Translations under genes and position numbers: made by a program
Shown here: positions 19,009 through 28,636 of the stretch, piece by piece
How positions within the stretch are numbered: position 1 is the stretch's first letter
Layout: each line of letters begins with the position of its first letter
Notes under the pieces: model-generated
Seen by the model: the letters and a program-made list of their open reading frames with translations, nothing else
Databases searched by the model: none
What the model was told of the DNA's origin: nothing
Source of the DNA: Fabrea salina
Lineage: Eukaryota > Ciliophora > Heterotrichea > Heterotrichida > Fabreidae
Length of the DNA: 64,000 nucleotides
NCBI GenBank assembly: GCA_022984795.1
Contig: JALIHJ010000022.1
Span: 186,001 to 250,000, forward strand
Reading direction: 5' to 3'

Positions 19009-20475
19009 ATGAACTCTGCTAACACTAAAAAGTGGCAAAGACTCAGAACCCATAACACTCCTCCTTCCACTAGGAACTGTCATACAGCCACCTTAGTTAA
19101 CAACTTGTTAGTTATTTTCGGAGGAAAAGAAGGCGAGAACCCCAAAAATATAGTAAATGACGTTCATATTCTGAACCTAGACAACCTTGAATGGAAGCAA
19201 GGCTTAAGCATCACTGGAGATTTTCCTACACCCCGAATGGGACACACTGCAGTGCTGGTTGGCAAGAAAATTCTTGTTTACGGTGGTTGGAACGGAATGA
19301 ATGTTCTAGATGACTTGTATTCTTTTGAAGTTGCAACAATGCACTGGCAAAAACTAGACACTACTGGCGAAGCTCCTAAAAGGCAGTTCCACACTGCACA
19401 TGTAATAGGGTCTAAGATGTTTGTGTTTGGCGGAGGTGACGGCAAGAACTGGCTGAATTCTTTACACTGCTTAAACTTAAGAAACCTAGAGTGGAGTCTT
19501 TGCAGAACAGGCGGAACTGTGCCTCCTGGCAGACTCCAACACTGCTCTGCTGTGCACCGGAAAAAGCTGTTTGTGTTTGGAGGAGAACCTGATAGGCAGG
19601 CCCAACTAGACGACTTCTACGTGCTGAACACTAAAAACTTAGACTGGACACAAGTTACAAGGAGTGAAGGACCGTCAGCAAGAGTTTCTTGTGCTTGTGC
19701 GATTGCCAACGACTCTTTATTTGTTTTTGGAGGCTTCGACGGAGACAAGTGGCTGAACGACTTGTACGAATTCGACATCAACACTAAAGAATGGAGCTTG
19801 GTGACTCCAGGGTCTAAAGTGCCTGCTGCCAGATGCAGGCACACAGCTAACCTTTACAAACATAAAATTTATATTTTTGGAGGCAACGACTCCGAAAGAA
19901 GCTTTAAAGACGTTTGGGCTTTAAAAGTGTTTTCTCAAAGAGTAAAAGTTAAAGAAGGTCAACTCACCAACAACATGAAAGAAATGCTAGATCAAGAAGC
20001 TTTCTGTGACGTGACTTTTAGAGTTGAAGGAAAAGAAGTTAAAGCACATAAGTGTATACTGTGTGCAAGAAGTGAACACTTCAGAGCTATGTTGACTGCT
20101 GGAATGCGCGAGAGTTACAATGAAACTATTGAAATCCCTGATATAAGTTACAGAGTTTTTCTGAAGTTACTAGAATTCATTTACACAGACCACTTAGAAA
20201 TCAAACAAGGCACTGCTGAAGAAATGCTTACAGTAGCAAACATGTTTTTGCTTGAAAGACTAAAAAACTTGTGTGAAGACTCACTTTCAGAAACTATTTG
20301 TATAGAAAACATAGTGGAGTTGCTAGTACTTGCAGACAGACACCAAGCAACTGAACTTAAAAAAGTCTGTGTTGACTTTGCAATCCGCAACTTCGAAACA
20401 GTTGTTAAACTCCCTAACTTCGAGAACCTTCCTAAACGCATAATGGTTGAGTTGCTTAGATGCAGACCAATATAA
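19009..20475 (+). CDS. Kelch-repeat BTB protein (LZTR1-like order)
   Basis: The 488-residue protein starts with about six Kelch blades (residues 10-305), seen as repeated RxxHTAxxxxxxxxVFGG patterns such as GHTAVLVGKKILVYGGWNG and RVSCACAIANDSLFVFGG. A BTB/POZ domain follows (about 325-420: DVTFRVEGKEVKAHKCILCA, EFIYTDHLEI), then a BACK-like helical tail (LVLADRHQATELKKVCVDFA). N-terminal Kelch and C-terminal BTB is the order of LZTR1 and related Cullin-3 adaptors, opposite to KLHL proteins. It probably selects substrates for ubiquitination. The substrate is unknown. Confidence 0.88.
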   Translation: MNSANTKKWQRLRTHNTPPSTRNCHTATLVNNLLVIFGGKEGENPKNIVNDVHILNLDNLEWKQGLSITGDFPTPRMGHTAVLVGKKILVYGGWNGMNVLDDLYSFEVATMHWQKLDTTGEAPKRQFHTAHVIGSKMFVFGGGDGKNWLNSLHCLNLRNLEWSLCRTGGTVPPGRLQHCSAVHRKKLFVFGGEPDRQAQLDDFYVLNTKNLDWTQVTRSEGPSARVSCACAIANDSLFVFGGFDGDKWLNDLYEFDINTKEWSLVTPGSKVPAARCRHTANLYKHKIYIFGGNDSERSFKDVWALKVFSQRVKVKEGQLTNNMKEMLDQEAFCDVTFRVEGKEVKAHKCILCARSEHFRAMLTAGMRESYNETIEIPDISYRVFLKLLEFIYTDHLEIKQGTAEEMLTVANMFLLERLKNLCEDSLSETICIENIVELLVLADRHQATELKKVCVDFAIRNFETVVKLPNFENLPKRIMVELLRCRPI

Positions 20476-20477
20476 AA

Positions 20478-21116
20478 TTAACCCTTAACGTGCTTTTCAA
20501 TAACGTCAGCAAGTTCTTCTTCCGAAAGGTTCTCACCTAAAATGTTTACAAAGTTGCCTTGTTTGTCAAACAAAAACATGTAAGAAGTGTGGTCGATCAT
20601 GTAGTCATCTCCCTGGTAGAACTTTTTTCTGTATAGTTTGAAGTTCTTGAGTAAGCTGCTTAGGCCTTCCTCAGGGCAAACAGCTCCTTTAATGTTTTCT
20701 GAGTATCTGTTCACGAACTCCTTTACGCTCTCTGGAGTGTCTGACTCCGGGTCTAGAGACACAAACAAGTACTTTACTTCGTTAACTCCTCTTTGCTTTA
20801 AAATGTCAATTGCTCCACTCAGTCTAACTAGGTTCCTTGGACACACGTCAGGGCACCTTGCAAACCCAAAGTAGTAAACTAAGTAACTCCCTTTAAAGTC
20901 TTGGTCAGTCAGAGTATTGCCTTCGGTGTCCAGCATACTCCAAGGCCCACCTATTTTAATGTTGCCCATTCGCACCTTTGTGTTGGCTTGTGCTTTTAGT
21001 GAGTCTGAAAAAGTTTTTCCCAAAACTATACCACTAAGCAAGTATAGCAACTTTGGGGCTTTTGAAGTGCTTTTGTAAAACACTGCACTGGTTGCACTTT
21101 TTAAAGCTGACCTCAT
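20478..21116 (-). CDS. SCO1/SCO2-type cytochrome oxidase copper chaperone
   Basis: This 212-residue mitochondrial protein should deliver copper to the CuA site of cytochrome c oxidase subunit II. The thioredoxin-like SCO domain covers about residues 50-210: GGPWSMLDTEGNTLTDQDF, the copper-binding CPDVCP motif, FVSLDPESDTPE, and the third copper ligand in DYMIDHTSYMF. The N-terminus (MRSALKSATSAVFYKSTSK) is basic and Ser-rich, like a mitochondrial presequence, followed by a short hydrophobic anchor. Its stop is 2 bp from the convergent Kelch-BTB stop. The family is certain. Confidence 0.93.
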   Translation of the reverse strand: MRSALKSATSAVFYKSTSKAPKLLYLLSGIVLGKTFSDSLKAQANTKVRMGNIKIGGPWSMLDTEGNTLTDQDFKGSYLVYYFGFARCPDVCPRNLVRLSGAIDILKQRGVNEVKYLFVSLDPESDTPESVKEFVNRYSENIKGAVCPEEGLSSLLKNFKLYRKKFYQGDDYMIDHTSYMFLFDKQGNFVNILGENLSEEELADVIEKHVKG

Positions 21117-21134
21117 TAATTATGGGTTAAGTTA

Positions 21135-22328
21135 TTAACTGTACTCCCAAAGCCTTACTGTGCAGTCAAAACTCCCAGTTGCAATGTAACTATCTTCACA
21201 AGACAAACTTGTAATTCTGTTTTCATGTCCAACAAAAGTTTTGAAACTTGCTTGTGTGTCTAAGTTCCAAAGCCTCAAGGTTTCGTCGTCACTCCCTGAC
21301 ACAACGAACTCTTTGAACATACCTACACAAGACACAGGTTCCTGGTGGCCTTCTAAAGTTTTCAGGAGTTGACCTGAGTCAGCACTCCAAACTTTAACTG
21401 TTTTGTCAGAACTCCCTGAAACTATTAGTTTGTTGTCGCTTGAAATGCACACACTCCTTACCCACTTTTGGTGCCCGTTAAGAGTTTTAAGCAATTCTCC
21501 AGCAAAGGTCCAAACCCTAACAGTTTTGTCTTTGCTGCCTGAAACAATAAATTGCTCACAAGCTTTAACACTTCTTACACAGTCTTCGTGGCCTTTTAGG
21601 GTCTGTGTGCTGGTGCTCCATACTTTAAGGGTGCTGTCGTCGCTGCCTGAAACTACACACTCTCCTCTAACATCTATGCAGGTCACTGAACTTTGGTGTC
21701 CTTGGAGTGTTTTAACTACTTTCCCAGTTTTAAAGTTCCAGACTTTAATAGTGGTATCAGAGCTTCCTGAAAAGATACTTTCGCCTGAAGCGGTTAGACA
21801 AGTCACAGGGCCGGTATGACCTGCTAAGTCCTTGACTTCTTTGGTTTTTAGGTTCCAAACCTTTACTAAGCAGTCACTGCTGCCTGAGATTAAGTAGTTC
21901 CCAAACAACTTAACGCTTTTTACGTAGTCGTTATGACCGACAAAGATTTCTGACTCTTCTTTTGGTTCTGGTTTGTCAAAGCTTTTTTGTTTCAAAAAGG
22001 AGTTTTTTAAAGTTTCTTCTTCAACGGACCTAGGTTGTGAAGGTTTGTGGTTTATTTTAGGTTTGGAGTGAAAGCACCCTCCGCCTAGAAGCAAGGGTTT
22101 GATCTTAAGTGCTTCTTTTGTGAGCACTAAAATACAACTTGAAATGCAAGGACTGGTTGCATCAGTTTTGAATTCTTGAGCAAGCATCAAAGTTCCTTTC
22201 TGGTATACTTCAACAGAAGCCACTTGTTTACTAAGGTGGACTTGAGCTTTGGTTTGAGTTCCTAAAAAGTGGCCTAAGCACTTTGGGCTAGTGCACTTTT
22301 GTGAGTAGTACAACTTATCCAAAGACAT
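21135..22328 (-). CDS. WD40-repeat protein with small N-terminal Cys module
   Basis: From the ATG at 22328 the protein has 397 residues. About residues 130-397 are seven WD40 repeats of the regular LxGHxxxVxxVxxxxxxIVSGSxDxTVKVW type, resembling those of F-box/WD (Cdc4/FBXW7) proteins. There is no F-box; the N-terminal 110 residues carry two short Cys patterns (CTSPKCLGHFLGT, CISSCILVL). I use this start rather than the upstream ATG at 22346 because that one would overlap the start codon of the divergent gene. It probably acts as a propeller scaffold; partners are unknown. Confidence 0.85.
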   Translation of the reverse strand: MSLDKLYYSQKCTSPKCLGHFLGTQTKAQVHLSKQVASVEVYQKGTLMLAQEFKTDATSPCISSCILVLTKEALKIKPLLLGGGCFHSKPKINHKPSQPRSVEEETLKNSFLKQKSFDKPEPKEESEIFVGHNDYVKSVKLFGNYLISGSSDCLVKVWNLKTKEVKDLAGHTGPVTCLTASGESIFSGSSDTTIKVWNFKTGKVVKTLQGHQSSVTCIDVRGECVVSGSDDSTLKVWSTSTQTLKGHEDCVRSVKACEQFIVSGSKDKTVRVWTFAGELLKTLNGHQKWVRSVCISSDNKLIVSGSSDKTVKVWSADSGQLLKTLEGHQEPVSCVGMFKEFVVSGSDDETLRLWNLDTQASFKTFVGHENRITSLSCEDSYIATGSFDCTVRLWEYS

Positions 22329-22344
22329 ATTAATTAACTTAGAC

Positions 22345-22827
22345 ATGGCTGACACTAGTAAGCAAAACTCCCACTCAATGAACAACACTGAAGACCACAA
22401 ACAACAAAGAACCAAAAAGTCCCGGTTTGACATTTCGGAACTGAAAAAAGACCCTTTGTACGAGAAAGCTCTTGAAGAAGCAATTAGAATAGAAAAACTT
22501 AATGCAAAGAAACCCTACGAAATTAACTTTTCAGTGCAGTACGACACCAACTTTGGAGAAAAAGTAGTAGTAGCAGGCAACTACCCAGTGCTTGGAGAGT
22601 GGAATCCCGAAAAAGGTTTTGAGCTCTTATGGAGCGAAGGCAACTACTGGAAAGGCTCACTCACTCTAGAAACTATGGAAGTGCCTTTGGAGTATAAGTA
22701 CGTTTGCTTAAAAGAAGACTTCCAGAAGTGGGAAAGAGGACTTAACCGAGTGGTTGAGTCTCAGAGTGGCAGAACCTCTGGAACAAAAATTGTTATTGAG
22801 AATAACGATACATGGCAAAGTTTATAA
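22345..22827 (+). CDS. CBM20 starch/glycogen-binding domain protein
   Basis: The 160-residue protein has a charged N-terminus (about 55 residues) and a single CBM20 fold: INFSVQYDTNFGEKVVVAGN, LGEWNPEKGFELLWSEGNYW, and VPLEYKYVCLKEDFQKWERG. The conserved Trp and Tyr positions used for glucan binding (LGEW, YWKG, LEYKY, W.RG) are present. No catalytic domain is attached and no signal peptide is seen, so it probably targets something to cytosolic storage glucan. It is divergent from the WD40 gene (16 bp). Confidence 0.88.
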   Translation: MADTSKQNSHSMNNTEDHKQQRTKKSRFDISELKKDPLYEKALEEAIRIEKLNAKKPYEINFSVQYDTNFGEKVVVAGNYPVLGEWNPEKGFELLWSEGNYWKGSLTLETMEVPLEYKYVCLKEDFQKWERGLNRVVESQSGRTSGTKIVIENNDTWQSL

Positions 22828-22836
22828 GTAATAAGT

Positions 22837-24231
22837 ATGGGGAACTCTTCGGTGAGTGTGTCTAGTCTAAACATAGACTTCAAAAGACCTATTTACTCCA
22901 ATGCTAAGATACTGCTCAAATGTAATGGTTACACAGGGACCCAAAAGGAGATTCTGGCTCTCTACTACAGGTTTATGAACATACAGCACGGAAAAACCCT
23001 TGAAATCAAAGAAGGACTTTTGAACCTGCTATTCAGAAACACCAACTTAAGGGGGTTTGAAATGGAGATTTCGAATCTATTTGCAACTCAGAAAAAAATC
23101 AACATCATGGAGTTACTTTCAGTAGTTACTGTGTATTCTTGCTTAAGGTGGGAAGTTAAAGTTAAACTGGGAGTTTATATGTTTGACTTTGACGGAGACA
23201 AGTACTTGAGCAAAGACGAGTTGACTGTGCTGGTTTCGAGTTTTTTTGAAGGACTCAGTAAAGTTACCGAAAACCCCAGTCTTGATCAATTCACTTTAAG
23301 AAACATCTCCAAAGCTTTAATGAAAGCAGCGGCCCCTGCACAACCTAAAAAGGTCCAGTCAAACGAGTAAAACCTAGTTAGGCTTATCTCTTACGCAGAA
23401 GGAGTTTCTGAGCTACTTGAGATTCTCAGAACCAACCAACCCTCAATAAGTTTGAGTCACTCAAAGATCAAAAGTAAGTACTTGCCTGAAATCAGAAGGA
23501 ATATTCCTTCGCACTCGCCTATACGAGATGCTTCTCCACTGAACCTTTCAAAGAACCAAATTTCTAAACTTAAACTTCCCAACACTCAAAGACTCAGAAC
23601 AAACCTAAACTCAAACAAGAAACTATTTGTCATAACCAAAAAGAACAAACACCTTACTTTTGACTACGTCAAAAAACTCAAAAGTGCCTTTGAAAAAGCT
23701 GGAGGCTTTGAAAGTCAAACTGTAAAAATTCCTAGTAAGACATATTAAGGACTAATTAGTTTCCTCCACTCAGAAGAAGAGACCAAGAGTCTAGCTCACA
23801 GCATGCAGTCCAACAAAGTAGTTTTTGAGTCCCAAAACATAACTCTACGCGAACTAATAGAGTACGCTTGTTTTGACTGCGACACCCAGCAAATAGACCG
23901 AATCATGAGTTGGATAGAACAGTCCAAACCGCAAACGAAGTCACTAACGCCTAAAGCTGCCAGGAGCAAAAACCGGATGGACTTAGAAACAGCACGGGAG
24001 TTCAAAAAGGTGTTTGACAAAGCAGACACGAACAGAGACGGAGGTGTAGATATTGAAGAGATGAAAAGCATATTTGGAGAGTCTTTTGAAAACAAAAAAA
24101 TCGAAAGAATCTTCAAGCGCTACGACTTAGACAAAAACAACAAACTTGACTTTGGAGAGTTTCTAAAAATGATAGCCCCCAAAAACGTAGTAGTCCCTGA
24201 CTCACTTTTAACTCAGCTCCAAAGAAGGTAA
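22837..24231 (+). CDS. EF-hand calcium-binding protein, three exons, possible N-myristoylation
   Basis: Two 15-nt introns (23367-23381 and 23735-23749) join three open frames into a 454-residue protein. Both introns carry in-frame stops and fit the window consensus, and removing them keeps one frame to the TAA at 24231. The first part (MGNSSVSVSS, MG suggesting myristoylation) resembles calcineurin B-like proteins, with one EF-hand loop at DFDGDKYLSKDEL (near residue 117). The last exon holds two canonical loops, DTNRDGGVDIEEM and DLDKNNKLDFGEF. It is probably a membrane-associated calcium sensor; the target is unknown. Treating the three frames as separate genes would need two lost starts. 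Confidence 0.85.
23367..23381 (+). other. 15-nt intron 1 of the EF-hand gene
   Basis: GTAAAACCTAGTTAG interrupts a Glu codon (GA|G). It contains an in-frame TAA, has A at position 10, and its removal opens the frame into the next exon. Confidence 0.85.
23735..23749 (+). other. 15-nt intron 2 of the EF-hand gene
   Basis: GTAAGACATATTAAG has an in-frame stop and A at position 10. Splicing joins an Arg codon (A|GA) and continues into the frame of the last two EF-hands. Confidence 0.82.
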
Positions 24232-24246
24232 TTAACTAATATAAAG

Positions 24247-24879
24247 ATGAAAGTTAAAGTTGAAAACATCTCTGAAAGCCTTGGAGAAGAAGACCTCAAG
24301 AAAGAATTCAGCTCCATTGCCCAGTGCAAAGTAGACTTCCACGTAAATTCTAGTAAGGGACACTGGGCTTTTGTTGAGTACCCAGACATACTTCAAGTCA
24401 ACGAAGCCATTAAAAAGTACCATGGCAAAGACCTTGGCGGGAAAAAGCTTAAAGTTGCCCTTTCAGATCATGTTATTTCACTCGCTACTCAAGCTAAAAG
24501 GGAACGCTCTAGGTCTCCTTTGCGACAAGTCATTACTTTTTCTAAGCCTAAGGCAGCGCCTGATGTTATACAACTACCAGGTTCTAAGGTTTCCCTTCCA
24601 ATGAAACAAACAGTTGAGCCAAGTCAAGAAGTAAAGGCTCCCAACGAAGTTACTCAAGAGGAACCAAAACAAGAGGAGACAAAACAAGAGGAACCAAAAC
24701 AAGAGGAGACAAAACAAGAGGAACCCACAGAAGTCACTATTGAAGCCGAAGACGGAAGTAAGTTTGCGGTAACAGAAGATCCCAATAAAGTTCAGTGTCT
24801 AGTATGCGAGAAAACAGTTACTAGAAAAGGAATCAAAACCCACATTAATAGCAAGGCACATAAGAATTCTTCTAAATAG
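24247..24879 (+). CDS. RRM protein with Glu/Lys repeats and a C-terminal zinc finger
   Basis: The protein has 210 residues. Residues 1-73 form an RNA-recognition motif (VKVENISESLGEEDLKKEF as RNP2 region, GHWAFVEYPD as RNP1). A basic Arg/Ser stretch and an acidic repeat (EEPKQEETKQ twice) follow. The C-terminus has a C2H2-like finger of the matrin/U1C type (CLVCEKTVTRKGIKTHINSKAH). An RRM plus this finger suggests RNA processing. The acidic repeat is encoded by a perfect 30-bp tandem duplication. Confidence 0.85.
   Translation: MKVKVENISESLGEEDLKKEFSSIAQCKVDFHVNSSKGHWAFVEYPDILQVNEAIKKYHGKDLGGKKLKVALSDHVISLATQAKRERSRSPLRQVITFSKPKAAPDVIQLPGSKVSLPMKQTVEPSQEVKAPNEVTQEEPKQEETKQEEPKQEETKQEEPTEVTIEAEDGSKFAVTEDPNKVQCLVCEKTVTRKGIKTHINSKAHKNSSK
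24661..24720 (+). repeat. Perfect 30-bp tandem repeat (two copies) inside the RRM gene
   Basis: Positions 24661-24690 and 24691-24720 are identical, each made of two related 15-bp units around AAAACAAGAGG. The repeat encodes the EEPKQEETKQ stretch, and a partial third copy starts at 24721. Confidence 0.9.
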
Positions 24880-24887
24880 TTATAATA

Positions 24888-25766
24888 TTAGTCCTTCTTG
24901 AAAATGCTAGTTAAAAGCATTTTTTGGTTGATGGAGTCTTTTGTGGACTTAGACTTAAGTCTGAAAAAGTAAGAAGGCAAAGGACTTGCAGTCCCAGGCC
25001 TAGAAAAAGTTTTTTCGAAGTCAGGACCTTTAGAGTTCTTTGGAGTGTTAAGTTTGTAGTCAACTCGGTAACTTTTGTGGTAAAAAGGCTTACGTGAACT
25101 ATACTTACTGAAGTCAGCCACTTTTCCTAAGTCCTCACTGACTAGTTTGTAGTTAGGACTGTAGCTTAAGTTCATTTTTTCTTGAGCTTCAAATCTTCTC
25201 TCAGAAAACTTGCTGAAGTCAGGTGTAAGTATGCGTTTGTAGTTGGAGTAGTTGTCTGGGATTTTAGAAGACCTTATTTCAGAAGAGTTTCTAGGTTGGA
25301 ATGAATTCCTTGCAAGTTGCTTATCAAAAAGGGGACTAGCAATGTGTCTCCTTGGAGGTTCTGGAGAACTAAACCTGTGAGGAATTGCTTGTGGGGAAAC
25401 TCTGCGCTTATTTTTGCGCTTTAAAGAGAAGTTTGCTACTCTAACAGCTTTGGTGACTAAATTGTACGAGGCATCGTAATGCCCAGTAGGGGGGCTGGCT
25501 TCTCTTTTAGCAGTTGCTTTGTAAAAGTCGTTTCTAGACTGGGCTTTGAAAACAGCTGACTTGTCTTCTTTCTTTCTAGTGAGTGACTCATAGCTACTTA
25601 TGTTTTTAAGTAGATCTTGTATTTGCTTTTGGGTTACTTCTGGTTTTCGGGGTCTTCTTAAAGGGCTTTTTACTTTAATTTTGCGAGTTTTTCCAGAAAG
25701 GATTTCTTTTTTTTGTTTGAAAATCGCGAAGTTGTTTTCAGAAACCTTTCCAACTTTGCTAAACAT
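24888..25766 (-). CDS. Basic protein with YxxxYxxV-type repeats, possible microtubule-associated
   Basis: From the ATG at 25766 (MFSKVGKVSENNF) the protein has 292 residues and is strongly basic. It has about four imperfect repeats with a Tyr pair followed by a Phe, for example TGHYDASYNLVTKAVRVANF, YSPNYKLVSEDLGKVADF and YRVDYKLNTPKNSKGPDF. Such Pro/Tyr-spaced repeats recall SHIPPO-like and other filamentous microtubule inner proteins, but no named family is certain. The in-frame ATGs upstream would run into the preceding gene, whose stop is 7 bp from this start. Confidence 0.65.
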   Translation of the reverse strand: MFSKVGKVSENNFAIFKQKKEILSGKTRKIKVKSPLRRPRKPEVTQKQIQDLLKNISSYESLTRKKEDKSAVFKAQSRNDFYKATAKREASPPTGHYDASYNLVTKAVRVANFSLKRKNKRRVSPQAIPHRFSSPEPPRRHIASPLFDKQLARNSFQPRNSSEIRSSKIPDNYSNYKRILTPDFSKFSERRFEAQEKMNLSYSPNYKLVSEDLGKVADFSKYSSRKPFYHKSYRVDYKLNTPKNSKGPDFEKTFSRPGTASPLPSYFFRLKSKSTKDSINQKMLLTSIFKKD

Positions 25767-25773
25767 TATTATA

Positions 25774-26829
25774 TTATGAAACACTTTCTTCAAAGTCACT
25801 TTCGTACTCCTCAGTTATGCTGCTGTGACCTAAAGACTTGTTAAAGTCCCTGTTCGACAGACTGCCTTCGTTGCTCATTTTAGGGCACACTCTAGGGTGG
25901 TTGGACGCTTCGGAAGGTTTAATCATTTCTCCGCACATAAAGCACTTCACGCTTTTTTCTAAACTTGAAGTAGCTGACTCAAAGTCTTCTGAGTACTCAG
26001 AAACTGTTTGTTTGAGAGACCTAACAGGTTCCACACCTATAGAAGCTGCTTTGGCTTGGTTAAGTGCTTTGGGGGCTTTGGGTTCTCTGAGAAGTTTGAT
26101 TTCTTCAGCCAACTGCTTCACAAAAGAAGGAGGTTCTTGAGGTGGAGCAGGGGCAGGGGGTTGGGGTTGTGTGATTATTTTTTTGGGGGCTTTGGCTTTC
26201 TTTTTAGCACTACAGTAAAACATGGGAGGGGGTTGGTAAACTTCGCCAAACACACTGGTTTGGATTTGAGAGGGTGCTTGCTGGACAGTTGCTGAGACAC
26301 TTTGGGTAGCATAGTCTTTTTTGTCGGTAAAGTCTGTTTCCACTGCCACGTCTACTCCTTTGTTAGGAGGCATTTTGGACACCTGGTGTTGGGTGACGTT
26401 TTCAAATATTTCTTTGGGGTACTCACTTCCTTCTAGCTTGCTGATGGAAATAGACATGTCTACTTTGGCAACTACGTTCCTCACTGGGTCGTAGAGTTCT
26501 AAAAGGTTCCTTTTGTAGTCTGTTTTGTTAGGAAGTTTTTGTCCCGCAAACGCAGAAAGGTCCACTGCAGCTGTTCCTAGCATTCTTAAGTTCCTAGAGA
26601 AGGCGTCCACTAGCATTACATAAAGAGGCAGTTCTGTAAGGGCTTTGTTTAGAGTTTCTTTTTCAAGTTGGAACTTGCAAGACTTGCCCTTGTTGAAAAC
26701 AGGCGGGTCGGAACCAAACACAGTTAAGGTAGGGAACTTCATGAACCTGATAGAAATTGCGGGTTTAGAAATCCTTAAAGAAGTAGATACCTCGTGTACT
26801 AGAAAGTCTGCTTTGAAAGTTTCTTCCAT
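25774..26829 (-). CDS. C2-like domain protein with C-terminal zinc finger
   Basis: The protein has 351 residues. Residues about 1-135 look like a C2-type beta sandwich (FLVHEVSTSLRISKPAISIR, PLYVMLVDAFSRNLRMLGTA, LLELYDPVRNVVAKVDMSIS). A Pro-rich, low-complexity middle follows (PQPPAPAPPQEPPS). Near residue 297 there is a C2HC-type finger (CFMCGEMIKPSEASNHPRVC), a small module common in ciliate cytoskeletal proteins. It could be a basal-body or ciliary protein, but I do not recognise the family. It is divergent from the next gene with only 8 bp between start codons. Confidence 0.7.
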   Translation of the reverse strand: MEETFKADFLVHEVSTSLRISKPAISIRFMKFPTLTVFGSDPPVFNKGKSCKFQLEKETLNKALTELPLYVMLVDAFSRNLRMLGTAAVDLSAFAGQKLPNKTDYKRNLLELYDPVRNVVAKVDMSISISKLEGSEYPKEIFENVTQHQVSKMPPNKGVDVAVETDFTDKKDYATQSVSATVQQAPSQIQTSVFGEVYQPPPMFYCSAKKKAKAPKKIITQPQPPAPAPPQEPPSFVKQLAEEIKLLREPKAPKALNQAKAASIGVEPVRSLKQTVSEYSEDFESATSSLEKSVKCFMCGEMIKPSEASNHPRVCPKMSNEGSLSNRDFNKSLGHSSITEEYESDFEESVS

Positions 26830-26837
26830 GAGTTATA

Positions 26838-28618
26838 ATGGATATACAATCTGGAGAGCATAAGCTCCAAGAACTAGAAAGTCAATTTAAGAACCAACAA
26901 AGACTCCACGACAAAGCACTTAGAGAACTCAAGTCAGAGTTATCAGCTGAGCAGTCTAAAGTTAAAAGCTTAGAAAACTCACTTAAGTCCAAACCAGACT
27001 ATCTAAAAGAACTTTCCGAACTCCAAACGCAATTAAGTTTAAGCCAAGCAAGAGAAAAGGACCTAAAAGCCCAACTTGAAGACTATTCTGACAAGGACCA
27101 TCAAAGCTTTGTTGAGAAGTTAGAGAGGTCATCTGAACAGTACTCACTAGCACAAATCAGAGAAAAAGAAAAAAAGATTTTCGAACTCAACTTAAAAGTT
27201 GAAGAAGACTCTATAGTGATTGAAGAAATGTACAAAACAATTAACAACTACCTTGCCAAAATAGACAAGCACAAAAAAAAGCTTATGAAAGAAAAAAGCA
27301 AATAGAAGACTTAGAACTAGACTTAAATGACGAAAAAAGCAAAAACACCAAACTCGAAAACCAAATTAAGTACCTACTTGAAGAAACCCAAGGCAAAACC
27401 AAACCTGCCTTAGAAGGCCAAATTCAAACTTTGCAGTCCCAAATAAAAGTAACTACTGAAGAACTTAGCAACTTTAAAACCAAAAACAAAGAACTTGAAA
27501 AACTCAACACTGAACTTGCTTTTCAAATTCAAAAAGAAGAAGAAAAACACTTACAACTACTTGCTGAAAAAGAAGAGTTCTACAAAATCAACCTTTCAAA
27601 ACAAAACACCATCAACCAACTAGAAGAAGAACTCTCTACAGGACCCAGTTTCTCAGAACAAGAAAAACTCCTAAACGAACTCAGAACTCAAAAACTAGAA
27701 CTCCAAAACAAAGTTTGGGAACTCAATAACAAGTGCACTGAACTTTCCAAAACCAACGAAGAGGCCACCTTAGACCTCAGAGAACAACTTTCAACACTAA
27801 CTCACAGAACTAAAATCCTTGAAGAAGAAAACTCAGAACTCAAAAGAAAAACCCAAAAACACCTAGAGAACTACCAAACTTCTCAGAAAAGACTCAGTGA
27901 AATCCAAGAACACCACAAAGAAAACCTTAAACAACTCAGAGAAAACTACGACAAGCGCATCAAGAAACTCAAATCAGACAAGTCAGAACTCAAAGAAATA
28001 GTAAACCAGTACGAAAGGGAAAAAGACATAAACACTGTTTCAGTACTAGAAGGCAACAGCTTGCACGACGAACTCTCAGGACTGGACTCCAACAGAGTGT
28101 CCTTTGTAGGGTCAATCAGGTACAACTTAGAAGAGTACCAGAAACAAGAATCCATGCAAGTTAAACTCGTAAACTTTACTTAGGCTGAAAAAGAATACCA
28201 ACTCAAAGAAAAAACTAACGAAAACCAAACTTTGAAAAAAGAAGTTAAAGCTCTTTACAAGGAAAACAAGTACTTGTCCAACGAACTCTCAACTTCTGCC
28301 AAAAGTGTAGAGTTCTTCAAAAATAAACTCTCTGACTTCGAGTCCCAAACTGAAAACACCCCTAGCTTGTATAGCCAAAACGAAGCACTCAAAGCCGAAA
28401 TAGAAAAACTCCAAACCTTAATAGTCAATAAAGACCGCGACTGGGCTGACTGGAACAACACTCTGCAAACTGACCTGAACCTTGCTGATAACGCTGCTAT
28501 TAAGTTAAAGGTCCAGCTTTCCGAAGTAACTCAAGAAAGAGACATGTATCGGAAACTCTGTGAAGCAGCTCCGCCTAAGAAAAAAAGGAACTTATTTCGA
28601 AGGAAAAGCAATACTTAA
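26838..28618 (+). CDS. Long coiled-coil protein (one intron, one apparent frameshift)
   Basis: A 15-nt intron (28169-28183) and a change of frame at an eight-A run (27273-27280) are needed to read one gene of about 588 residues. Both sides of the A run are heptad-rich coiled coil of the same composition (ELESQFKNQQRLHDKALREL before, EDLELDLNDEKSKNTKLENQ after), so I infer one gene. Nine A residues would make the frame continuous, so a homopolymer length error is the simplest cause; a true mutation or programmed shift is possible. It ends in a basic tail (RRKSNT). It is probably a structural filament or basal-body scaffold. Confidence 0.75.
28169..28183 (+). other. 15-nt intron in the long coiled-coil gene
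   Basis: GTAAACTTTACTTAG lies between codons (phase 0), ends with an in-frame TAG and has A at position 10. Coiled coil continues in the same frame on both sides. Confidence 0.85.
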
Positions 28619-28636
28619 ACAGCTAAAGCTAATAAA

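Noticed and set aside
23803-24231. A separate EF-hand gene starting at the ATG at 23803
   Set aside because: Intron 2 joins this frame to the preceding exon without a stop, and the upstream exons would otherwise end without a sensible stop.
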